Source of the DNA: Methylobacterium sp. 77
Lineage (GTDB): Bacteria > Pseudomonadota > Alphaproteobacteria > Rhizobiales > Beijerinckiaceae
Assembly: GCF_000372825.1 (NCBI RefSeq)
Contig: NZ_KB910516.1
Span: 3,205,825-3,269,824, forward strand
DNA length: 64,000 nt
Reading direction: 5' to 3'
The translations under genes and the position numbers were made by a program. The stretch's first letter is position 1. Each line of letters starts with the position of its first letter. A model generated the notes under the pieces. It was not told the origin of the DNA. It ran no database searches and saw nothing but the letters and a program-made list of their open reading frames with translations. Shown here in pieces: positions 41,524 to 51,337 of this stretch.

Positions 41524-43104
41524 ATGGCTTTGCGCCCGCTGGCTCTACGCTTGGCTACGGCTGCCGGTTTCGCTGCGCTCGCTCTCTCCGTCACCGCTTG
41601 CCAGGATGGCTCGATGAGCGGCGGCGTGCCGCTGCGGGCCCTGACACCCGTTCCCGCCAAGACCCTCGCGCTGATGGCGCAGAAGGGCATGGCGACCAAC
41701 GATCCCATCCTGATCCGCGCCTATAAGAAGGAAGCGGAGATGGAAGTGTGGAAGCGCGGCGCGGGCGGCCAGTACGCGCTCCTTAAGACCTTTCCAATCT
41801 GCCGCTGGTCGGGCCAGCTCGGCCCCAAGACCAAGCAGGGCGACCGGCAGGCGCCGGAAGGCTTCTACACGGTGACGCCGGGGCAGATGAACCCGAACTC
41901 GTCGTATTATCTCTCGTTCGACACCGGCTACCCGAACACCTACGACCGGGCCAACGGCCGCACCGGCAACTACATCATGGTGCACGGCACCTGCTCGTCG
42001 TCGGGCTGTTTCGCCATGACCGACGAGTCGATGGGCGAGCTCTACGCCCTGGCGCGGGATTCCTTCGCCGGCGGGCAGCGCGCCTTCCAGTTCCAGTCCT
42101 ACCCGTTCCGGATGACGGCGACGAACTTCGCCAAGTACCGCAACGACCCGAATGCGACGTTCTGGAAGAATCTGAAAGAGGGCTCGGATTATTTCGAGGC
42201 CCTGCGCGACGAGCCGCGGGTGAACGTGTGCGGGACGCGCTACGTCTTCGGCGGACAGGACGTGGCCGCCGGATCGTGCTCGCCCAAGGTCGACACTCTG
42301 GTCGCCGAGAAGCGGTCGCGCGACAACCACGACATCGCCGAACTCGTCGCCAAGGGGACGCCCGCGACCCGCGTCGTGTACGACGATGGCGGCCAGAACC
42401 CGGTCTTCCGGCCTCAGCCCCCCGCCTCGACCCTGGCCTTCGCCAACCTGACGAAGAAGGACGAGCCGGACGCGCCCTACGACCCGAAGGAATACGCGCG
42501 CCACCATCTCGGCGAGGTGAGCCGGCCCGAGAGCCTGGCTGCCGGCGAGCGCGAGGTCGAGATCGACGCCAAGGGGCGGCCGGTCATGCTGGCCGCCGCC
42601 GAGGCGCCGATCCCGACAAAGGCCGCAGCGGCCGCTCTCAAGGCGGGTTCCGACAAAACCAAACCCGGCAGCGTCGTCGCCAAGAAGGAGGCGGCTCCCG
42701 AGCCGCAGAAGCCGGCTCGCGTCATGGTCGCGGATGCCGACGTCGATTCACCCTCCTATACGAAGGTGCTGGGCAGCCTCTTCACCGGCAAGGCCGCGCC
42801 GGTTCCGGCGACGCCCTCGGCCGATGCCGCCACGATCCCCGCCGTCGCCGCCGCGGAGACGGTCCAGCCGCCGACGAAACCGGGCAAGCCGGTCCATACG
42901 GCCCATGCCGTGACGGCGCCGGTGGTCACGGGCGCGGTCGGGTCGAAGGCGAAGACGGTCGCCGAGCCCGCGAAGGCCGGCAAGGCCTCGGGCGGCCACT
43001 CCTCGCCTGCAGCCAAGGCGGGATCCTCCAAGGAAGCGTCGGCCAAGGACTCATCGGTGAAGGATGTTTCAGCGAAGGCCACGGCGGCGACGCCGAAGCT
43101 CTGA
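41524..43104 (+). CDS. YafK-type L,D-transpeptidase family protein, lipoprotein-like
   Basis: 526 residues. The signal peptide ends at LSVTAC, so C is a likely lipidation site. The YkuD/YafK domain spans about 40-230, with GDRQAPEGFYTV and the catalytic HGTCSSSGCFAM (H and C). The remaining C-terminal half, up to residue 526, is Ala/Lys/Pro-rich and probably disordered. Such enzymes remodel peptidoglycan or sever its links to proteins. The ATG at 41524 has GAGGAC upstream; 41506 is an alternative. Confidence 0.86.
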   Translation: MALRPLALRLATAAGFAALALSVTACQDGSMSGGVPLRALTPVPAKTLALMAQKGMATNDPILIRAYKKEAEMEVWKRGAGGQYALLKTFPICRWSGQLGPKTKQGDRQAPEGFYTVTPGQMNPNSSYYLSFDTGYPNTYDRANGRTGNYIMVHGTCSSSGCFAMTDESMGELYALARDSFAGGQRAFQFQSYPFRMTATNFAKYRNDPNATFWKNLKEGSDYFEALRDEPRVNVCGTRYVFGGQDVAAGSCSPKVDTLVAEKRSRDNHDIAELVAKGTPATRVVYDDGGQNPVFRPQPPASTLAFANLTKKDEPDAPYDPKEYARHHLGEVSRPESLAAGEREVEIDAKGRPVMLAAAEAPIPTKAAAAALKAGSDKTKPGSVVAKKEAAPEPQKPARVMVADADVDSPSYTKVLGSLFTGKAAPVPATPSADAATIPAVAAAETVQPPTKPGKPVHTAHAVTAPVVTGAVGSKAKTVAEPAKAGKASGGHSSPAAKAGSSKEASAKDSSVKDVSAKATAATPKL

Positions 43105-43135
43105 GCCCGGCAGTCCTCCACTCGTCGGCGACATA

Positions 43136-43165
43136 AAAAAAGGGCCCCGATCGGGGCCCTTTCCT
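43136..43165. terminator. Bidirectional terminator
   Basis: A perfect 10-bp stem (43139-43148 with 43153-43162, loop GATC) flanked by an A run on one side and T residues on the other, between two convergent genes. Confidence 0.85.
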
Positions 43166-43185
43166 CATTCGGATCGTCGATGCGA

Positions 43186-43428
43186 TCACATGCGGTTCAT
43201 GCGGCGATGCATCATCCGGTGACGCATGTGATGGCGGTGCATCTTCATGTGGTGACGGTGGTGCATCCGGCGATGCATGCGGCGATCGCCATGGTGCATC
43301 CGAACGGGGGTGACGGTCTCGGAGGAGGTAACGCCCATCGGCGCACCGGGGGCAGCCGAAGCGCTCGTCGCGAGGGCGGCAGCGCCGAGGCTTCCGACCA
43401 TGGCGAGAGCGAAGATCAATTTTTTCAT
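43186..43428 (-). CDS. Exported His/Met/Arg-rich peptide
   Basis: 80 residues. A clear signal peptide (MKKLIFALAMVGSLGAAALATSASA) is followed by a short linker. The last ~35 residues are almost entirely His, Met, Arg and Lys, in HxxM/HRRM patterns, with eleven or more histidines. This looks like a periplasmic metal-binding (copper, nickel or zinc) peptide, or an antimicrobial-like one. The ATG has the usual spacing from a GGAAAC-like site. It is not assigned to a named family. The bidirectional terminator lies just downstream. Confidence 0.78.
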   Translation of the reverse strand: MKKLIFALAMVGSLGAAALATSASAAPGAPMGVTSSETVTPVRMHHGDRRMHRRMHHRHHMKMHRHHMRHRMMHRRMNRM

Positions 43429-43559
43429 CGGGCGTTTCCGTTCTCTTTAAACCGAGCGCGACGCTCGGAATGATCTCCCCCGCTTGGGCTGGAGAGATGA
43501 TTACCGCACGTCGAGACGCGCGGCGGGTCCGGTTCGACCCGCCGCTATCAACACTCAAG

Positions 43560-44276
43560 TCAGAGTTTCGTTTCCTCGAAAGCCCGAACCCATTCTGCGC
43601 AGATGCCCGAGCGAACGATGTCGTCGAGCGTGAATTCGACGATCGGGATCGGCATCATCCGGCTCTTGATGAGGTGGATGACGGTTCTGAGGCCCGACGT
43701 CTCGCGTAGATCGGTCTGAGACACGTCGCCGTTGATGATGACCTGGCAATCGTCGCCGATGCGGGTCAGGAACATCTTGATCTCGGCCGTGGTGGTGTTC
43801 TGCGCCTCGTCGAGGATCACGAGGCAGTTCTTGAAGGTGCGCCCGCGCATGACTTCGAACGGGACCACCTCGATGTCGCCGGTCTTCATGGCGATCTCGT
43901 AGGCGGCGTCGCCCATGCGCTCCTTCATCGTCTCGGTGAGAGGCGTGACCCAGGGTGCGATCTTCTCCTCGAGTGTGCCGGGGAAGAAGCCCAGCGAGCG
44001 GCCCGATGGGACGTTGGGACGGGTGATGATGACCTTGCCGATGCGGCGCTGGCGGAGCTGGTCGGCGGCGCGGGTTCCGGCGATGTAGGTCTTGCCGGTG
44101 CCGGCCGGTCCGAGGACGATGACCTGCTTGTTGACGGCGAGGGCGTCGAGATATTCCGCCTGCCGGTCGGTGAGTGGTTGGATCGGGCTTAAGTTACGCT
44201 CGTCGTCGAACCGGGTGCGGTGCAGCCGCACCGGGCGGTCCTCTACCAGCTCAAGTCGTGTGCGCCGTCTTTTCAT
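43560..44276 (-). CDS. phoH: PhoH family ATPase
   Basis: 238 residues. Walker A GPAGTGKT is near 57-64, Walker B CLVILDEAQN near 150-159, and INGDVSQTDL follows. PhoH proteins are predicted RNA-linked ATPases; in alphaproteobacteria one copy sits near ybeY, but that gene is not seen here. The short N-terminal MKRRRTRLELVE is basic. It is single and followed by a GC-poor gap. Confidence 0.9.
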   Translation of the reverse strand: MKRRRTRLELVEDRPVRLHRTRFDDERNLSPIQPLTDRQAEYLDALAVNKQVIVLGPAGTGKTYIAGTRAADQLRQRRIGKVIITRPNVPSGRSLGFFPGTLEEKIAPWVTPLTETMKERMGDAAYEIAMKTGDIEVVPFEVMRGRTFKNCLVILDEAQNTTTAEIKMFLTRIGDDCQVIINGDVSQTDLRETSGLRTVIHLIKSRMMPIPIVEFTLDDIVRSGICAEWVRAFEETKL

Positions 44277-44724
44277 CGATCAACACTCCAACTGGACTTG
44301 CCAACTAGGGTTCAACTGATCTTCGACCTGCTTACGCGTCCTGCCCTCGATAAGATTTGCTAAATGATGCCCCGTAATCCTTAACAAGACAATTCGATGG
44401 CAGGTCGGTCAGTTCCACAAGTCGCCACAACACCTGTGGACGACTTGGCCTAGGGACGATGCGGCACCCGAAGCCGTCGGCCGCGAATCAGCCACGCACA
44501 CACCATGCCGCGCCGGCGGCGACAGGGGTATGACGGCACGAAATCTTATGAGTGTGGCTGAATTCCACGTCGAGAGCGCGGGCACGACGGAAGAGACAAG
44601 CTTTGGACAATGGAGAGGGTGGGATGACGAAGCATCCATCTCGGCCACGGCCCTCTCGCCCTCCTGTCGAGGGACATGACCGACCAAACCGCGAAACCTG
44701 TCGGCATGCGGCCGGCGGGATGCT
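44277..44724. other. Intergenic region between phoH and the helicase gene
   Basis: About 450 bp. It probably contains the phoH promoter close to 44277-44400 (AT-rich). No gene or repeat is seen; frames here are noise. Confidence 0.4.
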
Positions 44725-47130
44725 TCATCCAGGCTGGATGAAGCTGTCGAGGACCATTTTGCGGCCGGCCTTGTCGAAGTCAACGGTCAGCTTGTTACCA
44801 TCGACGGCCGCCACGTTGCCGGGGCCGAACTTGGTGTGGAAGACCCGCATCCCATCCGAAAACGCTGACGGCGCGCCCGTCGACTTCGCCACGAGTTCGC
44901 CCTCGATCTGGCGCGGGCCAGCGTTGCCTCGGCCCGGAGAGGACGAGCGCGCGAAACCTTGTCCGTGACCGGAGCCGAACCCCTGGTTGCCGACAGTGTT
45001 GGCCTGCGCCCGCTGCCAGCCCGGCGTCGCATAGGAGGAGCCGAACGGCGTCGGGTTGCGGTCGAAGCGCGAGGCGCCGGCGGAGAAATGCGCCGGCGCG
45101 TCGATCACGTCGACGGCGTCGGCGGGCAATTCGTCGATGAAGCGGCTCGGCACCGTCGAGGACCATAATCCGTGGATGCGCCGGTTGACCGCGAAGGACA
45201 GCTTGGCGCGCTTGCGGGCCCGGGTCAGGCCGACATGGGCGAGGCGGCGCTCCTCCTCCAGCCCGGCACGGCCGCTCTCGTCCAGCGCTCGCTGGTTCGG
45301 GAACAGGCCGTCCTCCCAGCCGGGCAAGAACACGGTGTCGAATTCGAGCCCCTTGGCCGCATGCAGCGTCATCAGCGACACGCGGTCGACCCCTTCCGCC
45401 TCGCTCGCCTCCATCACCAGGGAGACGTGTTCGAGGAAGGCGGCCATGTCGGGGAATTCCTCCATGGAGCGCACGAACTCCTTGAGGTTCTCCAGGCGCC
45501 CGGCGGCATCGGCGGATTTGTCCTTCTGCCACATCTCGGTGTAGCCGGATTCCTCCAGGATGGTCTGCGCCACCTCCGAATGCGGCTGCGCGCCCACCAG
45601 CCGCGCCCAGCGGCCGAAGCTCTCCACCAGGGCGCGCACGCCGGACCGGGCGCGCGGCTTCAATTCGTCGGTTTCGATCAGGCTGCGCGCGGCCTGGAGC
45701 AGCGGCACGCGCTGCGAGCGCGAATAGCCGTGCAGGATCTGGAGCGTGGCATCGCCCAGGCCCCGCTTCGGGGTGTTGAAGATGCGCTCGAAGGCGAGAT
45801 CGTCGGCCGGGTTCATGGTGACGCGCAGATAGGCCAGCGCATCGCGAATCTCGGCGCGCTCGTAGAAGCGCGGGCCGCCGATGACCCGGTAGGGCAGGCC
45901 GAGCTGGACGAAGCGGTCCTCGATCTCGCGCATCTGGGCCGAGATGCGCACGAGCACCGCGATTTCGGACAGGGGATGCTGCCTGGCCTGCAGGCTCTCG
46001 ATGGATTCGCCGAGCTGGCGCGCCTCCTCCTCGGAATCCCAGGCGCCGGACACCGTCACCTTCTCGCCGGGGACGTCCTCGGTACGCAGGGTCTTGCCGA
46101 GGCGGCCCTCGTTCTTGGCGATGAGCCCCGAGGCGGCGGAAAGGATGTGTCCGGTGGAGCGATAGTTGCGCTCCAGCCTCACCACGGTGGCGCCGGGAAA
46201 GTCGTGCTCGAAGCGCAGGATGTTGTCGACCTCGGCCCCGCGCCAGCCGTAGATCGACTGGTCGTCGTCGCCGACGCAGGCGACGTTGCGGTGCCCCTGC
46301 GCCAGGAGGCGCAGCCAGAGATACTGGGCGACGTTGGTGTCCTGATACTCGTCCACCAGGATGTAGCGGAAGCGCTGCTGGTAATTCGCCAGCACGTCCG
46401 GGTTCTCGCGCCACAGTTTGAGGCAGAGCAGCAGGAGATCGCCGAAATCGGCGGCATTCAGGGTCAGGAGACGGGCCTGATAGGCGGTATAGAGCGCGCC
46501 GCCCTTGCCGAACGCGAAGGCCCCCGCCTCACCGGGAGGCACCTGCTCGGGCAGGAGGCCGCGGTTCTTCCACCCGTCGATGGCCGAGGACAGGGCGCGG
46601 GCCGGCCAGCGCTTCTCGTCGATGTTCTGGTCGACGATGACCTGCTTCATCAGGCGCAGCTGATCGTCCATGCCGAGGATGGTGAAATCGGATTTCAGCC
46701 CCACCATTTCGGCGTGCCGGCGCAAGATCTTGGTGCCGATGGAATGGAAGGTGCCGAGCCACGGCATCCCCTCTCCCGCCGGGCCGATGAGCGCGCCGAT
46801 GCGGTGCTTCATCTCGCGGGCGGCCTTGTTGGTGAAGGTCACCGACAGGATGTCATAGGGCCGCGCCTTGGCCGTCGAGACGAGGTGGGCGATTCGCGTG
46901 GTGAGCACCCGCGTCTTGCCGGTACCCGCGCCCGCGAGGACGAGGACCGGCCCTTCCGTCGTCTCGACGGCGCGGCGCTGCTCGGGGTTCAGCCCTTCGA
47001 GATAGGGCGAGCCCTGCGGCCTGAGGGAGGCCATGGCGCGGGCGGCGATGGAGCTCTGCGCGGCCTCGGCCGCCACGCCGGAGGCCGGCGCCGGCACAGG
47101 AGCCACTGCCGCGTCGGGATGCTGTTTCAT
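44725..47130 (-). CDS. ATP-dependent DNA helicase, UvrD/PcrA/Rep family
   Basis: 801 residues of superfamily 1A. Motif I VLAGAGTGKT, motif II VDEYQD, DDDQSIYGWRGAE, motif V-like VSLMTLHAAKGLEFDTVFLPG and motif VI RLAHVGLTRARKRAKL are all present. The C-terminal part ends with a small domain (FHTKFGPGNVAAVDGNKLTVDFDKAGRK), as in UvrD/PcrA. It unwinds DNA in nucleotide excision repair, mismatch repair or replication restart. I used the ATG at 47130. Confidence 0.94.
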   Translation of the reverse strand: MKQHPDAAVAPVPAPASGVAAEAAQSSIAARAMASLRPQGSPYLEGLNPEQRRAVETTEGPVLVLAGAGTGKTRVLTTRIAHLVSTAKARPYDILSVTFTNKAAREMKHRIGALIGPAGEGMPWLGTFHSIGTKILRRHAEMVGLKSDFTILGMDDQLRLMKQVIVDQNIDEKRWPARALSSAIDGWKNRGLLPEQVPPGEAGAFAFGKGGALYTAYQARLLTLNAADFGDLLLLCLKLWRENPDVLANYQQRFRYILVDEYQDTNVAQYLWLRLLAQGHRNVACVGDDDQSIYGWRGAEVDNILRFEHDFPGATVVRLERNYRSTGHILSAASGLIAKNEGRLGKTLRTEDVPGEKVTVSGAWDSEEEARQLGESIESLQARQHPLSEIAVLVRISAQMREIEDRFVQLGLPYRVIGGPRFYERAEIRDALAYLRVTMNPADDLAFERIFNTPKRGLGDATLQILHGYSRSQRVPLLQAARSLIETDELKPRARSGVRALVESFGRWARLVGAQPHSEVAQTILEESGYTEMWQKDKSADAAGRLENLKEFVRSMEEFPDMAAFLEHVSLVMEASEAEGVDRVSLMTLHAAKGLEFDTVFLPGWEDGLFPNQRALDESGRAGLEEERRLAHVGLTRARKRAKLSFAVNRRIHGLWSSTVPSRFIDELPADAVDVIDAPAHFSAGASRFDRNPTPFGSSYATPGWQRAQANTVGNQGFGSGHGQGFARSSSPGRGNAGPRQIEGELVAKSTGAPSAFSDGMRVFHTKFGPGNVAAVDGNKLTVDFDKAGRKMVLDSFIQPG

Positions 47131-47272
47131 GCTGCTTCCCTGGACCAAAACGCGAACGGCGTCGAGGGTTGGGACAAAAGGCCGGGCTCGAACGGCCACT
47201 CGGCGCGGAACCACGGTTTCCTCTCGGGCGTCGTCTCACCATACCGTGAACACCATCAATCGAGGACGTTCC

Positions 47273-47521
47273 ATGCGTACCGCCCTATCCGCCGTCTCGA
47301 TCCTCACCGTGGCCGCCGGCCTCGGTCTGTCCCCCGCCATGGCCCAGTCCCCCGGCACACGGTCGCTGAACGAGACCAACGACCGCCTGGCGACCCAGAG
47401 CGAGATTCGCGGCGTCCGGCATCAGCAGCAATTCGAGAACAACCAGATCCGGATGCAGATGCAGCGCAACGAGGTCACCCGGCCGGCCCCGATCGGGTCC
47501 GGCATCACGCCGCGACGCTGA
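47273..47521 (+). CDS. Small exported Gln/Arg-rich protein
   Basis: 82 residues. A signal peptide (MRTALSAVSILTVAAGLGLSPAMA) is followed by a hydrophilic part with QSEIRGVRHQQQFENNQIRMQMQRNE, which could form one helix. No family is recognised. GAGGAC before the ATG acts as ribosome binding site. It diverges from the helicase gene. A GC-rich hairpin follows the stop. Confidence 0.7.
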   Translation: MRTALSAVSILTVAAGLGLSPAMAQSPGTRSLNETNDRLATQSEIRGVRHQQQFENNQIRMQMQRNEVTRPAPIGSGITPRR

Positions 47522-47530
47522 CCGGAGAAC

Positions 47531-47551
47531 GCCGGGCGCTCGCCCGGCATT
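47531..47551 (+). terminator. Hairpin after the small exported protein gene
   Basis: GCCGGGCG (47531-47538) pairs with CGCCCGGC (47541-47548) with a tight loop, followed by ATTT. It likely acts as terminator. Confidence 0.6.
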
Positions 47552-47706
47552 TGTTGACCATGACATTCGGCCCTGGCGCGAAGCCGGGGCCGTTGTGCTA
47601 TGCCGCATGGCGTGGGGGCACGACCGGGCACGACGTCCGGTGAGACGACGTGCCCGCCCCATGGCAGGCCCCGAGACCGGGCCGGAGCGAGGCGGAAACC
47701 AAGACG

Positions 47707-50700
47707 GTGCGAGACATCCTGACCGCGCTGGCGGGCGCCGTCATCCTGATCCTCGTCGCGGCCCTCGCGGTCCCGCCCCTCGTGGCCTGGGAGAGTTACC
47801 GCACGCTGGTGGACCGGACGATCGGGACATCCCTCGGTCTCGATGCACGCACCGAAGGCCGGATCGCCGTCAGGCTCCTGCCCTCGCCGCAACTGAGCGT
47901 CGATCGCCTGCGCATCGGCGGACAGGCCGACAAGCCGGCCCTCGACCTCACGCTCGTCAAGGCCGAGATCGGTCTCACGCCGCTGCTGACGGGGGAGATC
48001 CGCTTCACCGAAACCCGGATCGGGCGCGCCGAGATCACGCTGCCGATCAGCGAGGACGACGCGGTGCGCCTGCCCGCCGACCTCTACCAGACCCTCGCCG
48101 CCCAGGATCTCGCGGTCGAGGATCTGAACATCGGACAGGTCATCCTGACCACCGTCGTGCCGCAGAGCGGCCGCACCGATCAGGTCCGGGCCGAGACGGT
48201 GCACCTCTCCGCGCCTCGCCTCCTCGGGCCCTGGCGGATCGAGGGCCTGTCCGGCACGGTGCCCTTCCGCATCGCCACCGGCGAGCCCCTGGAGGACGGC
48301 AGCGTCGCCGTGAAGTTCTCGGGCGGCGGCGATACCCATCCGCGCTTCGAGGCCGATACCCGCATCAGGCTCGAACCGATGGTCGGCGAGCCCTCCACGC
48401 AAGGGAGCGCCCTCCGCGCGATGATCCCGAAGGCGGAAGGGTCGGCGCGAATCGTGGTCGGGCCGCCGGTCCAGGTGGCGGGCGCCTATCTGCCGTTCTC
48501 CATCGGCGGCACCTTCAAGGCGCGCGGCCCCGTGGTGCGGTTCTCCGACGTGAAGGCCGAGATCGATCCCGGCGGCCAGGCCATGCGCCTCGGCGGCACC
48601 GGGCGGATCGACCTGCGCGCCTGGAGAGCGGCGCTGACGCTGGAGGCGCGCCGCCTCGACCTCGACGCCTTCCTGCTCTCCACGGGCGGTCAGGCCCTGC
48701 TCGCGCGCGGGATGCCCCGGGCCGGCTCCGAATTGCCGATGATGGTCGATCTCGACCTCGGCCTCGACAGCATCGCCCTCGGTCTCGACGAATGGACCGG
48801 TCTCCGGCTGTCCGGCACGTTCGACCGGACGGGGGGGCTCGCTCTCCGGCGCTTTGCGGTGACGACCCCGGGCGACGCCGCCCTCACCGCCTCCGGCGAC
48901 ATCGACACGCAGCCGGCCCTGCGGTTCACCGGCACCGTCTCTCTCGACGCCGCGGCCTCGGACGGGTTCGGCCGCTACCTGCGCAAGTTCGGCCTCGGCG
49001 GCCCGGCCATCGCGGTGATGGACGGACGCCCGATCCAGGCGACGGCGGACCTCTCAAGCGCAAGCCCCGCGCTGTCGCTGCGCAATCTCCGTCTCTCCCT
49101 CGGCGAGGCGCGGATCACCGGAAATGCCCGCTACACCCAGGCGGAGCCGGGCGGACGCGGGCGCTTCGACGCCCAGCTCTCGGCGCAGGGCATCGACGTC
49201 GCCACCCTGCCCGCCTTCGGCAGCGTGCTCTCCGGGCTCCACGACCACGATGTCGGCCTGACGATCCAGGCGCGGGACGTGCGCTACGGGCCGGCCGGCG
49301 CGCATTCGGGCAACGGCACCATCTCGGCGAGCATTCAATCGGACGGGGCGAGCCTCAATGTCGGCAGCCTCGATGTCACCGATCTGGCCGGCGCCAACGC
49401 CAAGCTCTCCGGCCGGATCGCCGCCGACGGGTCCGGCCGCATCGCGGGCCGGATGTCGGCGCCGGTGGCCGCCCCCCTGATCGCCCTCCTCGACCGGACC
49501 TGGATCGCCGAGACGCGGATGATCCCGGCCTTCCTCCGCGCCGGCGCCCTCGATCTCGCCGTGACCCTGGAGCGAGAAGCGGGAGCCGCCGACACCCTGC
49601 GCACCAGCGCCAGCGGCACGGCGGCGGGCGGCAGCCTCGACCTCGACCTGCTGGCCCGGGGCGGCCGTATCGACAACCTCTCCCTCGCACTCACGACGCC
49701 GGTCGCCGGACGCTGGTTCGAGCGCGAGGACATGGCCACCCTGCGGAAGCCGGCGGCCCTGCGCATCGTCGGGACACGCGGACAGGCCGCCGCCGACGGG
49801 GCGGTTCCGCCGCTCGGACTCGATGTCTCCGGCACCATCGCCGATCTCACCCTCTCGACGGTGAAGCCGGTCGTGCCCGGACCGGGCCAGACGCCGCCGG
49901 AAGCCGGCGAGATCCGGGCCAGGACCCCCGACCTCGCCCCCTTCCTGATGCTCGCCGGCAGCACCGCCGCCCTGCCCTCGCCGCTTCCGGCGGAGTTGCT
50001 GGTGGGACTGACGCGGGCCGGGCGCGATGCCCATGCGGATGTGTCCGGGCGAATCGCGGGCGCCACGATCATCGCCAATCTCAACCGCTCACCCGAGGGC
50101 GACATCTTCGGCAGTGTGGCCCTGGGCCGGCTGTCGCTGCCCTGGCTCGCCGCATCCCTGGTGATTCCGCCCGAAGGTAAGCGGACGGAGGCCGGGGACG
50201 GCGCGCGTTTCGCCGCCCCGCCGCCGGCCCGGCCGCCCATCGACCTCGACGTCCGGGCGGACACGCTCGATCTCGGCCGCCGCTTCACCGCCGAGGGTGC
50301 GGCCTTCGGCGCCCGTCTCGACAACGGTGTTCTCACGGTCCGCGATTTCAGCGGACGCCTCGCCGGGGGCCGCCTCACCGGCAGCATCACCCTGTCCCGG
50401 CAGGGGGGCGCGGCGGCCATCGCCGGCGAAGCCATCGTGAGCGACGCGTCCATCGCGGAACTCACCGGTCCGGGTCCCATCTCCGGACAGGCGAGCGCGA
50501 CGCTGCGCTTCGGCGCCTCGGGCCAGAGCGTCGCGAGCATGGCGAACAATCTCGGGGGCAGCGGCGAGATCGCCCTGACCGGTCTCGTGCTTCCCGGCGG
50601 CGATCCGGGCGGGATCGAGCGCGCTCTGGGCACGGCTCTCGGCGAGGACGACCCGCTGCGCGACGGGCGGCTTCAGGCACTGGTGGCCGAGGAGCTCGCC

Positions 50701-51318
50701 GCCGCGCCGATGGCGGTGAGGGGGACCGTCAAGGCGCCCGCGACCCTCGTCGGCGGCTCGCTGCGCGCCGCTCCCCTCGCCTTCGATCTCGGCGGACCGC
50801 GTTGGGCCGGCACGCTCTCCCTCGACCTGACGACCGGGCGGATCGACGCGCGCGGCACGCTGACGGCCGGCGGCGTGCCGAAGGGCTGGAGCGCAGGGTT
50901 TCCCTCCGTGCAGCTCGGCTATTCCGGTCCCCTGACCAGACCCGAGCGCAGCATCGATGCCGGCCCGCTGACCAATGGCCTCGCCGCCGTGGTGCTCCAG
51001 CGCGAACTCGAGAAGATCGAGTTGTTCGAGGCCGATCAGATCGAGCGCCAGCGCCGCCGCGCCAGGATCGAGATGGACAAGGCGCGCGCCGTCGCGCTCA
51101 AGGCCGCGGCCGAGAAGGCGGCCCTGGAAAAGGCGGCGATCGAGAAACTCGCCGCGGAAGAGGCGGCGCGTCAGGCCAAGCTGAAGGCCGAGAGGGCGGC
51201 CGCCGCGGAGAAAGCTGCGTCCGATAGAGCGGCAGCCGAAGAGGCGGAGCGGCAGGCCCGCATCCGCGCCGACCAGGAGGCCGCGCGCCAGGGTGCGGCT
51301 CCGGCGCCGCAACCCTGA
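47707..51318 (+). CDS. AsmA family protein
   Basis: About 1203 residues. One membrane helix opens the protein (VRDILTALAGAVILILVAALAVPPLVAW), then a long, repetitive beta-rich region follows, typical of AsmA/YhdP-like periplasmic bridges that carry lipids between the membranes. The C-terminal ~90 residues form an unusual Ala/Lys/Glu-rich coiled coil (from about EKIELFEADQIERQRRR to the end). I prefer the GTG at 47707; a GTG at 47650 would add 19 residues. Confidence 0.85.
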   Translation: MRDILTALAGAVILILVAALAVPPLVAWESYRTLVDRTIGTSLGLDARTEGRIAVRLLPSPQLSVDRLRIGGQADKPALDLTLVKAEIGLTPLLTGEIRFTETRIGRAEITLPISEDDAVRLPADLYQTLAAQDLAVEDLNIGQVILTTVVPQSGRTDQVRAETVHLSAPRLLGPWRIEGLSGTVPFRIATGEPLEDGSVAVKFSGGGDTHPRFEADTRIRLEPMVGEPSTQGSALRAMIPKAEGSARIVVGPPVQVAGAYLPFSIGGTFKARGPVVRFSDVKAEIDPGGQAMRLGGTGRIDLRAWRAALTLEARRLDLDAFLLSTGGQALLARGMPRAGSELPMMVDLDLGLDSIALGLDEWTGLRLSGTFDRTGGLALRRFAVTTPGDAALTASGDIDTQPALRFTGTVSLDAAASDGFGRYLRKFGLGGPAIAVMDGRPIQATADLSSASPALSLRNLRLSLGEARITGNARYTQAEPGGRGRFDAQLSAQGIDVATLPAFGSVLSGLHDHDVGLTIQARDVRYGPAGAHSGNGTISASIQSDGASLNVGSLDVTDLAGANAKLSGRIAADGSGRIAGRMSAPVAAPLIALLDRTWIAETRMIPAFLRAGALDLAVTLEREAGAADTLRTSASGTAAGGSLDLDLLARGGRIDNLSLALTTPVAGRWFEREDMATLRKPAALRIVGTRGQAAADGAVPPLGLDVSGTIADLTLSTVKPVVPGPGQTPPEAGEIRARTPDLAPFLMLAGSTAALPSPLPAELLVGLTRAGRDAHADVSGRIAGATIIANLNRSPEGDIFGSVALGRLSLPWLAASLVIPPEGKRTEAGDGARFAAPPPARPPIDLDVRADTLDLGRRFTAEGAAFGARLDNGVLTVRDFSGRLAGGRLTGSITLSRQGGAAAIAGEAIVSDASIAELTGPGPISGQASATLRFGASGQSVASMANNLGGSGEIALTGLVLPGGDPGGIERALGTALGEDDPLRDGRLQALVAEELAAAPMAVRGTVKAPATLVGGSLRAAPLAFDLGGPRWAGTLSLDLTTGRIDARGTLTAGGVPKGWSAGFPSVQLGYSGPLTRPERSIDAGPLTNGLAAVVLQRELEKIELFEADQIERQRRRARIEMDKARAVALKAAAEKAALEKAAIEKLAAEEAARQAKLKAERAAAAEKAASDRAAAEEAERQARIRADQEAARQGAAPAPQP

Positions 51319-51337
51319 GGCGCTCGACCCTGGCGGA

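Noticed and set aside
45172..47643. An 823-codon open frame on the plus strand
   Set aside because: Antisense to the helicase gene, which has all SF1 motifs.
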